52,105 bases of DNA from positions 1 through 52,105 of the forward strand of contig CANPWI010000001.1 of assembly GCA_947584125.1 (NCBI GenBank). Direction: 5' to 3'. Position numbers and translations under genes: made by a program. The notes beneath the pieces are model-generated. The model was not told the origin of the DNA. It made no database searches and saw only the letters and a list, made by a program, of their open reading frames with translations. Source of the stretch: an uncultured Clostridia bacterium. Lineage in GTDB: Bacteria; Bacillota; Clostridia; TANB77; CAG-508. Positions 27,252 through 39,600 of the stretch are shown piece by piece. Each line of letters opens with the position of its first letter. Position 1 is the first letter of the stretch.

Positions 27252-28205
27252 TTATCTTGTCCTTTCCTTTTCAATTTTTTTATTATTTTTTAAACATAAA
27301 TATTCATTTACATCTTTTCCATAAGGTACTGTATTGTTAAAAACTTTATATTTTTTACTTAATACCTGCTCAAAAAAAGTTGTTGCATTTTTTCCTGCTA
27401 AATCATTATCTAAATGCAAATGCACTTCATCTACATTAGCATTTTTTTCTAAAAATTCTATCAATGAAACTGGTATTTTTGTTTTTTCTAAATCATATTT
27501 TGAAGAATAAATACCACCTAATGACAATAAATTTTCTGCTCTCCAATTCTTATTTTCTAAACTTAAAAGAGTAGCATAAGATAATAAATCTATACTACTC
27601 TCAAATAAGTGAACTACATTATTTTTTTGTTCTGATTTTATTTTAAATGAATATCTTTTATTACTTCCTGTTGCCTCTCTCATAAATCTTTCTTTGTTTG
27701 TTGCTCTGCAAAAAGCATAACTTGGAATTTTATCATCATTATAACCAATAAACACAACATTATTTGTTTTTTCTTCTTGATAAATTAACTTATTTTGAAT
27801 ACAATATTTTATAATTTCCTTGTCAATTCCTCTTGATAATAAATAATTTATTGCTTTATCATTATTTACTGCTTTTATCGGTATTTTTAATTTTCTTTCT
27901 TCATTCTTTTGTTGTTGCTCATACTTAACTGGAGCTTGTACTTTTATATTACCTAAAACTGTTTGAACTGCATTTACAAATGAAAAATTTTTTACTTTCA
28001 TTAAATAATCAATTGCACTTTTTCCACCTATTCCTTTTGAAAACCAATACCATAAACCATTACTAATTTTTAGGCTATCGTGTTCTTTTGTTACATAAGT
28101 ATTTCTACATACTTCTTTTAACTGATTCGGCTCATAATTTTTTAAATAAGTAAGTAGGTCAATTTCTCTTGCTTGTGCAACTATTTCTGGTGCAATGTAT
28201 GACAT
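27252..28205 (-). CDS. Toprim-domain primase-like protein (DUF3991 type), 317 aa
   Basis: The N-terminal part (REIDLLTYLKNYEPNQLKEV, then SLKISNGLWYWFSKGIGGKS and AIDYLMKVKNFSF) is like the DnaG zinc-domain fold without its cysteines. The C-terminal part is Toprim: VVHLFESSIDLLSYATLLSL with the acidic residue, and EVHLHLDNDLAGKNAT with the DxD. It probably primes the transferred strand. Two bases separate it from the next gene. Confidence 0.85.
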   Translation of the reverse strand: MSYIAPEIVAQAREIDLLTYLKNYEPNQLKEVCRNTYVTKEHDSLKISNGLWYWFSKGIGGKSAIDYLMKVKNFSFVNAVQTVLGNIKVQAPVKYEQQQKNEERKLKIPIKAVNNDKAINYLLSRGIDKEIIKYCIQNKLIYQEEKTNNVVFIGYNDDKIPSYAFCRATNKERFMREATGSNKRYSFKIKSEQKNNVVHLFESSIDLLSYATLLSLENKNWRAENLLSLGGIYSSKYDLEKTKIPVSLIEFLEKNANVDEVHLHLDNDLAGKNATTFFEQVLSKKYKVFNNTVPYGKDVNEYLCLKNNKKIEKERTR

Positions 28206-28214
28206 ATCTTACAC

Positions 28215-28427
28215 CTACCTTTCCATTCCTTTATGCTTTTTTTCTTTTATAACTTCGTCTTTATACTCTTTAAATTCTACACCTTTATAATCTTCATAAT
28301 CTAAAATATACTCTTGATTTGAATATCGATTTTGTGCAATATCTATTGCGTCTTCTAGTGAATTTGCTTTTATTTCAACAACTTTTTGCAAAGTTTCCTC
28401 TATTTCTATTTGATATATTTTTGGCAT
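28215..28427 (-). CDS. DpnD/PcfM family protein, 70 aa
   Basis: MPKIYQIEIEETLQKVVEIK then ANSLEDAIDIAQNRYSNQEY is the compact DpnD/PcfM domain. A second, longer member is at 26902-27249. It is probably in one operon with the DUF3848 gene. Confidence 0.78.
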   Translation of the reverse strand: MPKIYQIEIEETLQKVVEIKANSLEDAIDIAQNRYSNQEYILDYEDYKGVEFKEYKDEVIKEKKHKGMER

Positions 28428-28432
28428 TTCTT

Positions 28433-28777
28433 TTACCTCTCTTTCATTTGGATTTTTAGCTTATCATACTCTAATGTTATATCTTGTATTTTTTCTTTTA
28501 CTTTATCTTCTAATAGTCCCCATATATTGCCGTCTGAACTTTCCCAAAAATTATATAATTTTTCTACTACATTATCTGTTTTTAGTAATACTTTTATTTC
28601 TGTTCTACCTAACATAGAACTATCTAAAATATCTCTTATTTGCTCTTTAAAATTGATTTCATAAGCATTTTGCATTATTTCTTTTGGCGTATAATTTTTT
28701 ATTAAATTTTGTTTATAATTATATAATTCTTGGTCAATTTTTTTCATTAGTGTATCTTTTAGTTGATCGTAATCCAT
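28433..28777 (-). CDS. DUF3848 family protein, 114 aa
   Basis: Matches DUF3848: KIDQELYNYKQNLIKNYTPK, EIMQNAYEINFKEQIRDIL and VVEKLYNFWESSDGNIW. Helical, soluble, found only in ICE-type gene sets. Function unknown. A GGAG site precedes the ATG. Confidence 0.8.
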   Translation of the reverse strand: MDYDQLKDTLMKKIDQELYNYKQNLIKNYTPKEIMQNAYEINFKEQIRDILDSSMLGRTEIKVLLKTDNVVEKLYNFWESSDGNIWGLLEDKVKEKIQDITLEYDKLKIQMKER

Positions 28778-28799
28778 TAAAATTTTCTCCTCTCTGGCA

Positions 28800-28832
28800 T
28801 AAAAAAGAAGATACTAATTTCTTAATATCTTC
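28800..28832 (-). terminator. terminator between small ICE genes
   Basis: On the minus strand GAAGATA pairs with TATCTTC across a loop of 12 bases and is followed by TTTTTT. It lies just after the 28845-29204 gene. Confidence 0.65.
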
Positions 28833-28844
28833 TCTAGTATATAC

Positions 28845-29204
28845 CTATAATAATTTTAATTGTTTTAAAAAAATAATTGTTTCTTTTACACTCTGTTTAA
28901 AAATAGCTCTCATTTCAAGAATGTTCAAATCAACCTGTTTATCTGCAATATCTAAAATTGCTTGTAATTCATCTTTCGATAATTCTATTATTTCTCTATT
29001 TTCAATAAAATTTCTAACATTCGGATTGTCTTCTTTTATTTTTTCTATTTCTTTATTTAATTCTTTATATCTTAAATTACCCTGTAGAATTTCCATTTTT
29101 TTAGTTTCCAAATAATCTCTAACATCATCTTCACATTCATCAATAATATTAGTTTCTTTTTCACAATCCAAACTTGAAATAAATTCTTTAAAATAATTTT
29201 CCAT
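28845..29204 (-). CDS. hypothetical helical ICE protein, 119 aa
   Basis: Acidic helical protein, MENYFKEFISSLDCEKETNI at the start and QVDLNILEMRAIFKQSVKET near the end. It resembles small conserved proteins that follow the giant helicase in Tn1549-like elements, but I cannot name the family. An AGGGAGGT site precedes ATG 29204. Confidence 0.6.
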   Translation of the reverse strand: MENYFKEFISSLDCEKETNIIDECEDDVRDYLETKKMEILQGNLRYKELNKEIEKIKEDNPNVRNFIENREIIELSKDELQAILDIADKQVDLNILEMRAIFKQSVKETIIFLKQLKLL

Positions 29205-29302
29205 AATAAAAGACCTCCCTTATGATGTTTATATTATAACAATAATTAAGATATTGAAAATGTATAATTTATATTTTTTTGATGATTTTATAGTATTGAC
29301 TC

Positions 29303-32300
29303 TTATCTTACATATTGTTTTTGTTTTTCACATTCTTTTTCACATTCCTGAGTTTCAATATCATCTTCGTCATCTATTTCAATTACTTCACTATTGCTAG
29401 TTTCTCCTATTTTTAATTGTGCATTTACTACTTTTAGTCTTTTTAATGTTTCTTGTAATTCATCCTCTTTTGAAAATGGTATTGCAACATTTTCTTGTGC
29501 TGTTTTTAGTTGTTGTTGTAAATTTTTCAATTTATCTTGTGCTGTTGGTATTGATTTCATAATTGACTCTAATGTGTTATTTATACGAGTAATTATTCCT
29601 AACTTATCACTTCCTAATATTGCTCTATAAATTTGTTTATTTTTTAATGCTACTTGAAATACTTTTGAAAAAGTATTAAATTCTAAATACATTTGGAAAC
29701 CTCTATAAGTGCCTATATACACTCCTTTTGTATCATTTACTTTTTTACATAACTCCAGTATTTTTTCTCCTGCTTTTGCTTTTTCTTTATAAATCTGATT
29801 ATCTAATTGCATTGGACAAAATTCTTCATTAGTCGTATTCGTTTTTAAATATTCACTATCTTCTGTTAAATTAGCTATCTCTTTTTCACATTCTGTGATT
29901 TCTTGTGGATATTTTTTATTTATCATATCTTCTAGCTCATACTTTTGTCCTAAATAGCTTTGTTTTAGCATTTTTAATTTACTAGCTTTTGTTTCTAATT
30001 CTGTTTTCTCTTTTATAAGTGGATCTCCTGTTGCAATAGATTTTATTTCTGCATAGCTTAAAGCCTTTTCGTCTATATCTTCTATACTTCTTTCTGGTGT
30101 TTTAGAAGTCATAATTTGTGAAATTCCTCTTTGCTTTTTCTCTACCATTTGATACATATATGCGTCAAAAGTTCCCTTTGTTACATAGATATATTGATGT
30201 ACTATTTCATTTTTATTGCCTTGCCTTACTAATCTACCACCTCTTTGTGTTAGATCTCCTGGTCTATATGGACAGTCTAAATCGTGATATGCTATTCCTA
30301 AATCTTGCACATTCGTTCCTGCACCCATTTTAAATGTACTGCCTAATAATATTCTTATATCTCCTGTACGAACTTTTGCAAATATTTCTTCTTTTTTTGT
30401 TTCTGTTGTTGCGTCGTGTATAAATGCTATCTGTTCTTCTGGTATGCCCATATCTATTAGTTTTTTCTTAATATCATTATACACATCTGTAAATTGATAT
30501 TCATTTTCTTGTGTTCTATCTGGTTGTTCTGTTTCTTCTAATTCTTCTTTATCTACTTCATATACATTTTCTTCGTTTTCTTTCATAGGAATATTATCTG
30601 CTTTTTTAGGTGTAGATAAATCACAAAAAACAAGCTGTGTTAATTTTTTATCAGCTGTATCATACCAAACATTGTATATATTTTTTATACAAGCATTGAC
30701 TTTGCTTTCTTTTTCATCTGGTAGCATATTGTTTATAATTCTTTGGTCTAGTGCTAATTTTCTTCCCTCATTTGTAATATTTAACATATTATCTTGATAT
30801 ATACTAATTTGTCCACTTCTTATTGCCTCTGCTCTATCTCCTAGTGCTTTTACCATATCTTTTTGTATTTGAGTTGGTTCTACTTCAATTATATGCTTTT
30901 CTAGTTTAGGTACTGGCAAATTCAATGTTTCTGCTGTTTGAATGTCTGCAATTTCTCGAAACATACTCATTAACTCTGGTAAATTATAAAATCGTGAAAA
31001 GCTAGTCTTAATTTTGAACTTATTTCCGTTCAGGTAACAATTCAACAGCTGTAACTGTTTCACCAAATGTACTTGCCCAAGCATCAAAATGCTGTAAATT
31101 GTGTTTCAATAATGTATTGTACTGTAAATATCGTTGCATTGTATATAATTCTACAATGCTATTTGATATTGGTGTACCTGTTGCAAAAATAACTCCCTTT
31201 CCTCCTGTTATTTCGTCCATATACTGCGTTTTCATAAACATATCAGAACTTTTTTGTGCATCACTACTTCCTACTCCTGCTACCCTTTTCATTTTACTTT
31301 GAAAAAACAAATTTTTATAATAATGTGCCTCATCTACAAAAAGTCTATCAACTCCGTAATTGTTCGAAAGTTATAACATCATCTTTTCTCTCTGCATTGT
31401 TTAGTTTTTCTAGTTTCGTTTCTAATGACTTTGCTGTTAATTCTAATTGTCTTATGGAAAATTTTTCTCCATTTTGTTTCTTTAATTCTGCTATTCCTTG
31501 CATTATTTCATTTATTTGCTTTTCAAGAAAGTGCCTTTGTCTTTCAACTGACATAGGTATTTTTTCAAACTGACTATGTCCTATTAAAATAGCGTCAAAA
31601 TCTCCTGTTGCAATCTTTGAACAAAACTTCTTTCTATTATTCTTTGCAAAATCTTTCTTTGTAGTTACTAAAATATTTGCACTTGGATATAGTTGTAAAA
31701 ATTCATTAGCAAACTGCTCAACTATATGATTCGGCAATACAAATAAACTTTTATTGCATAATCCTAATCGTTTACTTTCCATTGCACCAGCTACCATTTC
31801 AAATGTCTTTCCTGCACCAACCTCGTGAGCTAGCAAAGTATTTCCATTATATAAAATTCTTGCAATAGCATTTACTTGATGTGGTCTTAATTTTATTTCT
31901 GGATTCATCCCATAAAAGTTTAAATGACTTCCATCATACTCTCTATTACGAATACAATTAAATTTGTCATTATAAATTCTTACTAACTTTTCTCGTCTGT
32001 CTGGATCTTTAAAAATCCATTCATTAAATTTTGCTTTGATTTCATCTTGCTTTGATTGTGCTATTGCTGTTCTTTGTTTATCAATAACTCTAATTTTTTC
32101 TCCATTATTATCGTAACTATCTTTATAAACTTTTGTATTTCTTAAATTCAATATATTTTCAATTATTCTAAAAGCATTTATTTTTGAATCTAGTCCATAA
32201 GTATTATTTGCTAAAACATTTGACTTATTTTCAGATTTTCCTGTTACATTCCAACCTGTTGTATATTCAGAATAATGTACTTTAATTCTTTGCTTATAAT

Positions 32301-35300
32301 AGTTATTAACATCTAATAATTCATATATAAATTGTTCAATGTACTGTTCTGGTATCCAAGTAGCACCTAATCTTACTTCTATATCACTTGCTTTTATATC
32401 TTCTGGTATTACTTTTTCTAATTCTCTTATATGAACTTCAAACTCTGGATTTCCTTTTGCAAGTTCCTTTGCAACAGCTAGTTTTTCTCTTACATTTCCA
32501 CTTAAATATTCGTCTGCTGTAATATACTTTTTTTCTTCAGTAAGTGAATAAGGTACTCTAAATATTTGTCCTTCTAATTCTTTTAATAATTCGTCTTCCG
32601 TTTTGTCTGTAAGTGATTTCATATATTCAATATCAACTTTTGCTTTTTCCGAAAGTGATAGTATAAGTGCCTCATTTGCTGTATCTACTTTTGTTATTTC
32701 TTTTTTAGCTTTTATTGTTTTTTTTGTAAAAATGTCTGCTTTTCTTTCAAAATTTCCTTTTGAATCTAATATTTCTAATGAGCATAATAAGTAGTAACTA
32801 CTATCCTCTGAAAATGCTTGATTATTTCCTCTGCTGTTAATTCTTCCATATTTTTTTACAAATTTATCATATAATTGGTTTAGTTTTTCTTGCTCTGCTT
32901 TTATTTCACTATCACTACTATCATCAACTTGTAACTCTATTAGTTTTCTCGTACAATCTCTTATTTCCACCATACCTTTTATACGATTTATTGTAGTTTC
33001 TGGCAAATCCTGTTCAAACATTCTACTATTTTCTCTATAATAAACATTGCCATCAATAACAGTATAGGAATAATTTTTTACTGTTGGATCTGCTGGTATA
33101 GAATTATCTTCGTCATCTATTAGTTCATCTAAATCAAATTCTTCTATTTCTGCCTCTATATTAGAGATAGCATTAGATAACATATAATCTAAATCACTAC
33201 CCTCTATCATTTTACAAGCTGAACTTTCTCCAAATCTAGTGCTTTCCATTACCATTTTTCCCATAATCATTTGGGGATTATCAACAAAGTATTTGTTCAT
33301 TCGTATTCCATTTTCTGCTATATCAACATTTACCCAGTCTTCCTCTATATCTGTAATCTTATCTCTTTTCTTTAAGAAAATAATATCTGCTGTAACTTCC
33401 GTTCCTGCATTATTTTTAAATGTATTGTCTGGAAGTCTTATTGCTCCAATTAGTTCAGCTCTTTGTGATAAATATTTTCTAACACTATTATTTTCTTTGT
33501 CCATTGTTCCTTTGGAAGTTATAAATGCAACTACTCCTCCTGGTCGTACTTTATCTAAACTTTTTGCGAAGAAATAATCGTGTATTAAAAATTTATTTTT
33601 ATCATATCTTTTATCATTTAACTTAAACTCTCCAAATGGGACATTTCCGTATTGCAATATCAAAGAAATTATCTGGTATATTTGTTTTTTCATATCCTTG
33701 TACTGCAATAGTAGATTTTTGATACAATTGCTGTGCTATTCTTCCAGAAACACTGTCAAGTTCTACTCCATACATTTTGCAATTTTCTAATTCTTCTGGT
33801 AACATTCCTAAAAAGTTACCAACTCCGGCAAGATGGCTCTAAAATATTTCCTTGTTTTAATCCCATATTTTGCAATACTTTATAAATGTTTCTTATAACT
33901 ACTGGTGGTGTGTAATATGCTGTTAAACTTGAAGCTCTTGCATTTTTATATTCATCTTCTGTTAATAATTCTTTTAGTTCTGCATATTCATTTGCCCAAC
34001 TATTGTCTTTATCATCAAATACAGATTTTAAACCTCCCCAACCTACATATTTGCTTAAAATTTCTTGTTCTTCTGGTGTTGCATACCTATTTTGTTCTTC
34101 ACATAATTTCAATACTTTTATTGCTTTAACATTATTTTTATATTTTTCTTTTGCTGTTCCAACTCCTAAATTATCATCTGCAATCTTGAAATTGTTTCTT
34201 TCTTCGTTAGGTATTTCTGGGTGTAAATCAAAATATTCAATATTTTTATTCTTTTTAATTAGCTTTTCTGCTATTTGTTTCTGTTCTTTTATATTCTCTA
34301 TTTGTTCTTCGTGTTCTTGTTGCTTATCATAATTTTCTGATAATGCTTTTGCTAAATGTCTAAAATAATCTACTACATCTCCATTATGAAAGTCTATTTT
34401 GACTATCATATCTTTTATTCCTGCTTGTTCTTCTGGTGTAGTAGCTTTTATATTATCAACAATATTTCCAACTTCAAAATAATGTGTATTAGTTTCTGTC
34501 TTTATTTCAATAACTTGCCCTAAATCAATTTCTTTTTCTTCTAAAAATGTATCTAGCCACTTATTGAAAGCACTTTCTACTTTTTCTGCTACTTTTGGTA
34601 CTTTTCTATCTTTTAAGTAGTCATTCATAGGATTTTCTGCTATTTTTTCTAATATATCTTTTATTTCTACTGTTCTCTGGTCTAATGGAAATTGATTATC
34701 ATACATTGTTATTGTTTGATTATCTATATTTGAAATAGTAAATTCTTGAAAACCTATATAAATAATATCTCCTACAACAAAAGTATAATTTTCTTTGTTA
34801 TCTATATCTGTTGTATTTGTTTTTTCTTCATCAAAAAAAGAAGTATTATCTACTTCTTTTTCTAATTTTGCATACACTTGCTCTAATTCATTTATAAAAT
34901 AGTCTATTTGATTCGTAAATTCTATATCATCATTTTCTGCTTTTTTTACTTCCTGCAAATATTTAATTGTATTTGATATTTCTCCTGTGCTTTTTAAACT
35001 ATCTTCTACTTCTTGTAATCTCTGTTCATCTGTTCTATCATCATTTTCTGTGTCAAATATATCATTATCTTGAAAAAATTTATCTAGTTTTTCTGCAAGT
35101 AATCTATCAGAATTTTGTTTTAATTGTAAATTAGTTCTCTCACTACTATCTGCTCTGCTGTTGCTTGAATATTGTTCATTTGTCCTATCCATTCCATTTG
35201 ATTGCTTGCTTTCATTTTCTCTGTTATTCCATATTGTTGTTTCATCTTCTCTACTATCTGTGTTATTCTGTTCTTTGCTGTTTCTTCTATTGCTGTCAAA

Positions 35301-36317
35301 TGGTCTGTTAGTTTGTTGCTCGCTACTAGCATTGTATAAGTCCCCCTCTTGTTTTCTTTTAGATATTTCAATCTCATTTTGGCGAACTTGCCTAGATTCA
35401 CTTTCTGTTTTGTTTTTTCTATCGTTAGGTCTGGTATTAAATAATTTCCTTTCATTGTGTAAGTTAGATTCATTCTCAACACTTCCTTTCTCATTTACTT
35501 TATTATAAATGCTTTGTTTTTCTTTTTCTAATGTATAATTTTTCTTTTTTTCTTGTTTTTGCACATTTATTACTGTCTTTGAAACTTCTAGTAATATTTC
35601 TTTTGAAAAATCCCTAGTTGCTGTTCCAAGTATAGACATTGTTTCAAAAGTATTAAATTTTTCTATTCCTGAAAAACATTCTTTTGGAATATAGTCATTT
35701 ACATCTAACCCACATCTTGACATTGTTAAACCCATTGTACTATATAACACTAATTCTAAAAATGTATTTTCTAATTGTCCATTATCTAATTCTTCTAATT
35801 TGCTATTAGCTATTACAGGCTTTAATTCTTCTAAATAGTCTTGAATATTATCTACTACACGATTATATACTGTTGATATTATTGCAAATGGCAAACTACT
35901 TTTATCTTCCATTGTTCCAAATTTATCTTCTAATGATTCTATAATATCATTTGTATATCTTTCTTCAGCTTGCCATAGTTTAAATTTTCTACCATAAACA
36001 TTACTATTAGTATCTGATACATCAAAAACAAATCGTAATCCAAGTGTTCCTTCACTTTCTGTTATTAAAGCTATTCCTTTTGAGCCTTTATTTATCCATC
36101 TTTTTAATTTTTTATTCCATATTGTTGTTTCTGCACAAGCTATTGCATCTGGTCTTTGTGCATATATCAATATTTGTTCATCAAACCTGTATTTATAATT
36201 AAAACTTGCTCTTTTTAAAAACGAAATCCAGTTGTCTACATTTTTCCCTACATTTAATGTTGTTTCAAAATATAATTCTGTTATTTGCTTTTCTTTTCTA
36301 GTTAATTCTTTTGCCAA
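29303..36317 (-). CDS. giant N6-adenine methylase/SNF2-type helicase of the ICE, 2336 aa, four CGG +1 shifts
   Basis: Order: N-terminal domain (ELTRKEKQITELYFETTLNV), low-complexity linker (about 275-400), YDFLHPEIP region, methylase motif I EPSC-GVGNFLG, catalytic motif FFDIAI-GNVPFGEF, helicase Walker A LLAHEVGAGKTFEMVAGAME, DEAH box EQL-GVDRLFVDEAHYYKN, a linking LLPE-GNKFKIK, and motif VI QRGGRLVRQGNKN. The hyphens mark CGG sites 33825-33827, 33647-33649, 31354-31356 and 31026-31028. Skipping all four joins five fragments into 2337 codons, the size expected of these ICE proteins, thought to protect or process incoming DNA. Without skips each enzymatic core is severed at its key glycine. 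Confidence 0.93.
35120..35473 (-). CDS. TnpV-like protein nested in another frame of the giant helicase gene, 117 aa
   Basis: A complete frame on the same strand reads MNLTYTMKGNYLIPDLTIEK, then GKFAKMRLKYLKENKRGTYT, MKASNQMEWIGQMNNIQATA and ends VVRELIYN, the pattern of the transposon-encoded protein TnpV. AAAGGAAGTG lies about 8 bases upstream of ATG 35473. It lies entirely within the low-complexity linker of the methylase/helicase, whose polar residues look like a by-product of this second coding frame. Role of TnpV is unknown. Confidence 0.75.
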   Translation of the reverse strand: MNLTYTMKGNYLIPDLTIEKTKQKVNLGKFAKMRLKYLKENKRGTYTMLVASNKLTDHLTAIEETAKNRITQIVEKMKQQYGITEKMKASNQMEWIGQMNNIQATAEQIVVRELIYN

Positions 36318-36354
36318 TTTCTTCCCTCCTCTCGTTTTTAATTTTTCTATATTA

Positions 36355-36570
36355 CTATACTTCTTCGCCTAAAAATAAGAATAATGCTTTCTTGTTTTTC
36401 CTTATTGCCTTTCTTAAACTAATCAATGTTTTTATATCTGTTATTGTATAATTAGGCATTTTTTCTAAATCTTCAAACTGCATATTTAATATTGCTTTCT
36501 CTGTATTTACTCCTATTTCTGCTAGTCTATCAATCATTTTTTGTATTTGAGCTATATTATACTTTGCCAT
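36355..36570 (-). CDS. small conserved ICE protein, 71 aa
   Basis: Helical protein, MAKYNIAQIQKMIDRLAEIG then MPNYTITDIKTLISLRKAIR, of a kind that regularly precedes the giant helicase in Tn1549-like elements. No function known. A GGAG site precedes the ATG. Confidence 0.65.
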   Translation of the reverse strand: MAKYNIAQIQKMIDRLAEIGVNTEKAILNMQFEDLEKMPNYTITDIKTLISLRKAIRKNKKALFLFLGEEV

Positions 36571-36592
36571 TTTTCACTCCTTTTCAAGCAAT

Positions 36593-36619
36593 AATGGTGG
36601 CTACTTATTGGCCACCATT
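36593..36619. terminator. hairpin after the adhesin gene
   Basis: AATGGTGGC (36593-36601) pairs with GCCACCATT (36611-36619). The T tract is weak on either strand, so it may be only a partial terminator between the adhesin gene and the 71-aa gene. Confidence 0.45.
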
Positions 36620-36634
36620 TTGCTTATATGATTT

Positions 36635-39600
36635 TTATTTATTTCTATTTTTTAATTTTATAACTACTAATACTGCAATTCCTAGTAGTGAAATAATAGA
36701 AATACTTGTTGCTAATAATATATTTCTTGTATCACCGTGTTTTTGGAGTTTCTATTTTTTGATTTTCAAATTCAAAACTATATACTGTATTTTCTTCTTT
36801 GATTTCCGTATCATCTACAAAAACTCCTTTATCATTTATCTCTACTTTTACTACTCTATTAGATAATTCGTAATTCTTTGGAGATTTTAACTCTTTTATA
36901 TAGAATGTGCCAAAACGCATATCTTCAAAAGTAACAAATCCGTCCTCTTTGTTTGATTTTATTTCTTTGATTAGTTTTGTGCATTCGCTATCTTCGTAAA
37001 TTCCAAAACTAAATTTATCTTTGATAATTTCTTTTGTTTTGTTATCTACTTTTACTACTCTAATGTCTTTTAAAATAGGCATATCTTTCATCTCAATTTT
37101 TTGTGTTTCCTTATCTTCTGTTACTGTAAAAGCTATTTCTTCTGTCATTTCAAATCCGTATGGAGCTGTCTTTTCAATTAGTTTGTAGTTCTTATTTTCT
37201 TCCAAACCTATCACTCTGTGAGGCTCTTTTGTTGACACCCACTCATCTATTATATTTCCATCTTCATCTACTACTTGTAACTCTGCTCCCTCTAGTTCTT
37301 TACCAGTAACTAAATCAGTTTTAATAATTTCAACTACTTTATCTATCATTTCTATTTTTTGTGTTTCCTTATCTTCCGTTACTGTAAATTCAATATCTGT
37401 TGCTTTTACATACCCGTCAACTACAATTTCTTCGTGAAGTACATAGCTTTCGCCCTCAATTAAGTTACTAACTTTATGTGGCTCTTTTGTTGATATCCAT
37501 TTATCTACTATATTTTTTGTTTTCATACTTGTTACAACTAATGTTGCTCCCTCTAATTCTTCGCCTGCTATATTTACTTTTGATATTTCTACCATTTTAT
37601 CTATCATTTTTATTTCTTGTGTTTCTTTGTCTGTTGTAACTGTAAACTCTATTTTATTTGATATTACAAATGTGTCTGGAGCATAATCCTCATATAATGT
37701 ATAAGTTTCTCCTTCTACCAAATTGTTTATTGGGTGTTTTTCTTTGGTTGATGTCCAACTATCCACAACATTTCCATCTTTATCTACTACTTTTAGCTCT
37801 GCTCCCTCAACTTCTTTTCCTCCAATATCTTCTTTTGATACTGTTACTTGTTTATCTATCATTACAACTTTTTGTATATCTGCTGTATTTTGTACTGTGA
37901 ATTTTATTGAAGTTGCTTTTACAAAAGATTTTGGAGATATTTTCTCTGTTAGCGTATATTCTTTTCCTATCTTTAATCCTTCAATTTTATGACTTTTTTC
38001 AGTAGATACCCAACTATCTATAACTTCATTATTTTCGTCTGTTACAATTAGTTTTGCACCAACTAGTTCTTTTTCTCCTGTAATATCTGTTTTACTAATT
38101 TCTATTGCTGTTGTTTTATTTTCAATGTCTTTTTCTACAATATATTCTTTTGTTACCGTATCCTTTTGTTCAAATACAATTTTGTGTTCTGTTTCATCTA
38201 ATACTGCTCCATCTATTGTTGTTAATTCTTTTAAGTAATAGCGTCCCATTGGCAAGTCTGTAATTGTTAAAGTTCCATCAGCTTTTAGATTATATTTTCC
38301 TACTACTTTTCCTTTTTCATATATGGTTGATCCGTCAGCATAGTCAATTATTTTTTCATCTGTTACTAATTCAAAAGATATTTTTGTAAAATCAATATCT
38401 TTTATCATTGTTTTGTCCATATCTTCTCTTAATGCTACTTTTTTATTTAATTTTAGTGTTCCTGTTGGTTGTTCATTTTTTGCTGTTACTGTAATCCAAG
38501 CGTCAAAATCTTTGTCATAATTTAAAGTTGAATTTCTATTATCTACTCTAAATGTTAGTTCTCCGTCTAGTTGTATGAAACCTGTCGGAATTTTTACTTC
38601 AGATAGTTTGTAATTTCCTGCCTCAAGCTTTGTTTCTGTTTTTGCTACACCCTCACTATTAGTTGTCCAAGATTTATAATAGTTATCTCCTACTTTACAT
38701 TCAACTTGTTCCCATTTATTTGTATCTTCATTTTGTCTGTATAATTCAAAAGTTGCATTTGAATAAGTTACAAATTTTCCTGTCTTTTTATCTTGCTTTT
38801 GTAATTTAATATATGCCTCGAAAGGATAGTCATTTGCTACAAGTTCTTTTACTGGTGTTTTGCTATCTTTATCTATTGTTACATAAAATTGCTCTACTGT
38901 TTCTATTTCTGGAGATGGTGTATAGGTTTCATTTACTGTATATTCGCCATACGCCAATAAACTAGATGTTCCGTGTCCATTACTTCCTGTTTTAAAAATT
39001 GAATATTCATCTTCTGCAAATTCATCTAGATGTTTCTTTGCCTCATCAAAGCTACCATAAAAAGTAACATATTTTGAAAGTATTGCTGTAAACTCTGCTC
39101 CCTCTACTGTTTCTGCTACTGCATTATTATTTGAGGTTATTTTTATTACTTCAAAAGGTGCTTTTTGTACTATATTTGTAACTGTTCCTGCTATTTCTAT
39201 AACTTTTGTATTCATATCTTTGTACGAAAATGTGTAATCATACACTTTTGTGTCTGGCATATAACCTGTTGGCACTATTGTTTCTTTTGCATAGTATTGT
39301 CCCATTGGTAATCCTGTTAATTTTGTACCATCTATACTTATTTGAGCTGGAGTATTATTGTTTGTTATTTCTATACTAGCAACTCCAAATTCATCAAAAG
39401 TAAATGTTGCAATTTGTTCATCTTTTTCAAAATATTTTATTGTTCCTGCAACATTTGTTATTCTTTCTTTTGCATATAAAGTATATACTGTTCCTTTAAG
39501 TGTTGCGTCTCCGTGATGGCTTGTTCCATCAATTCTATTTTTATTTCCTGTTTCTTTATCTGTTTTTTCAATAGTTAAGTTTCCTGTTGGCTCTGTATTT

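Noticed and set aside
36735..36740. RF2-type programmed shift at CGG-TGA only
   Set aside because: Most of the 30 sites have no stop next to the CGG, and the other ones include TAA, so the stop codon is not the trigger.
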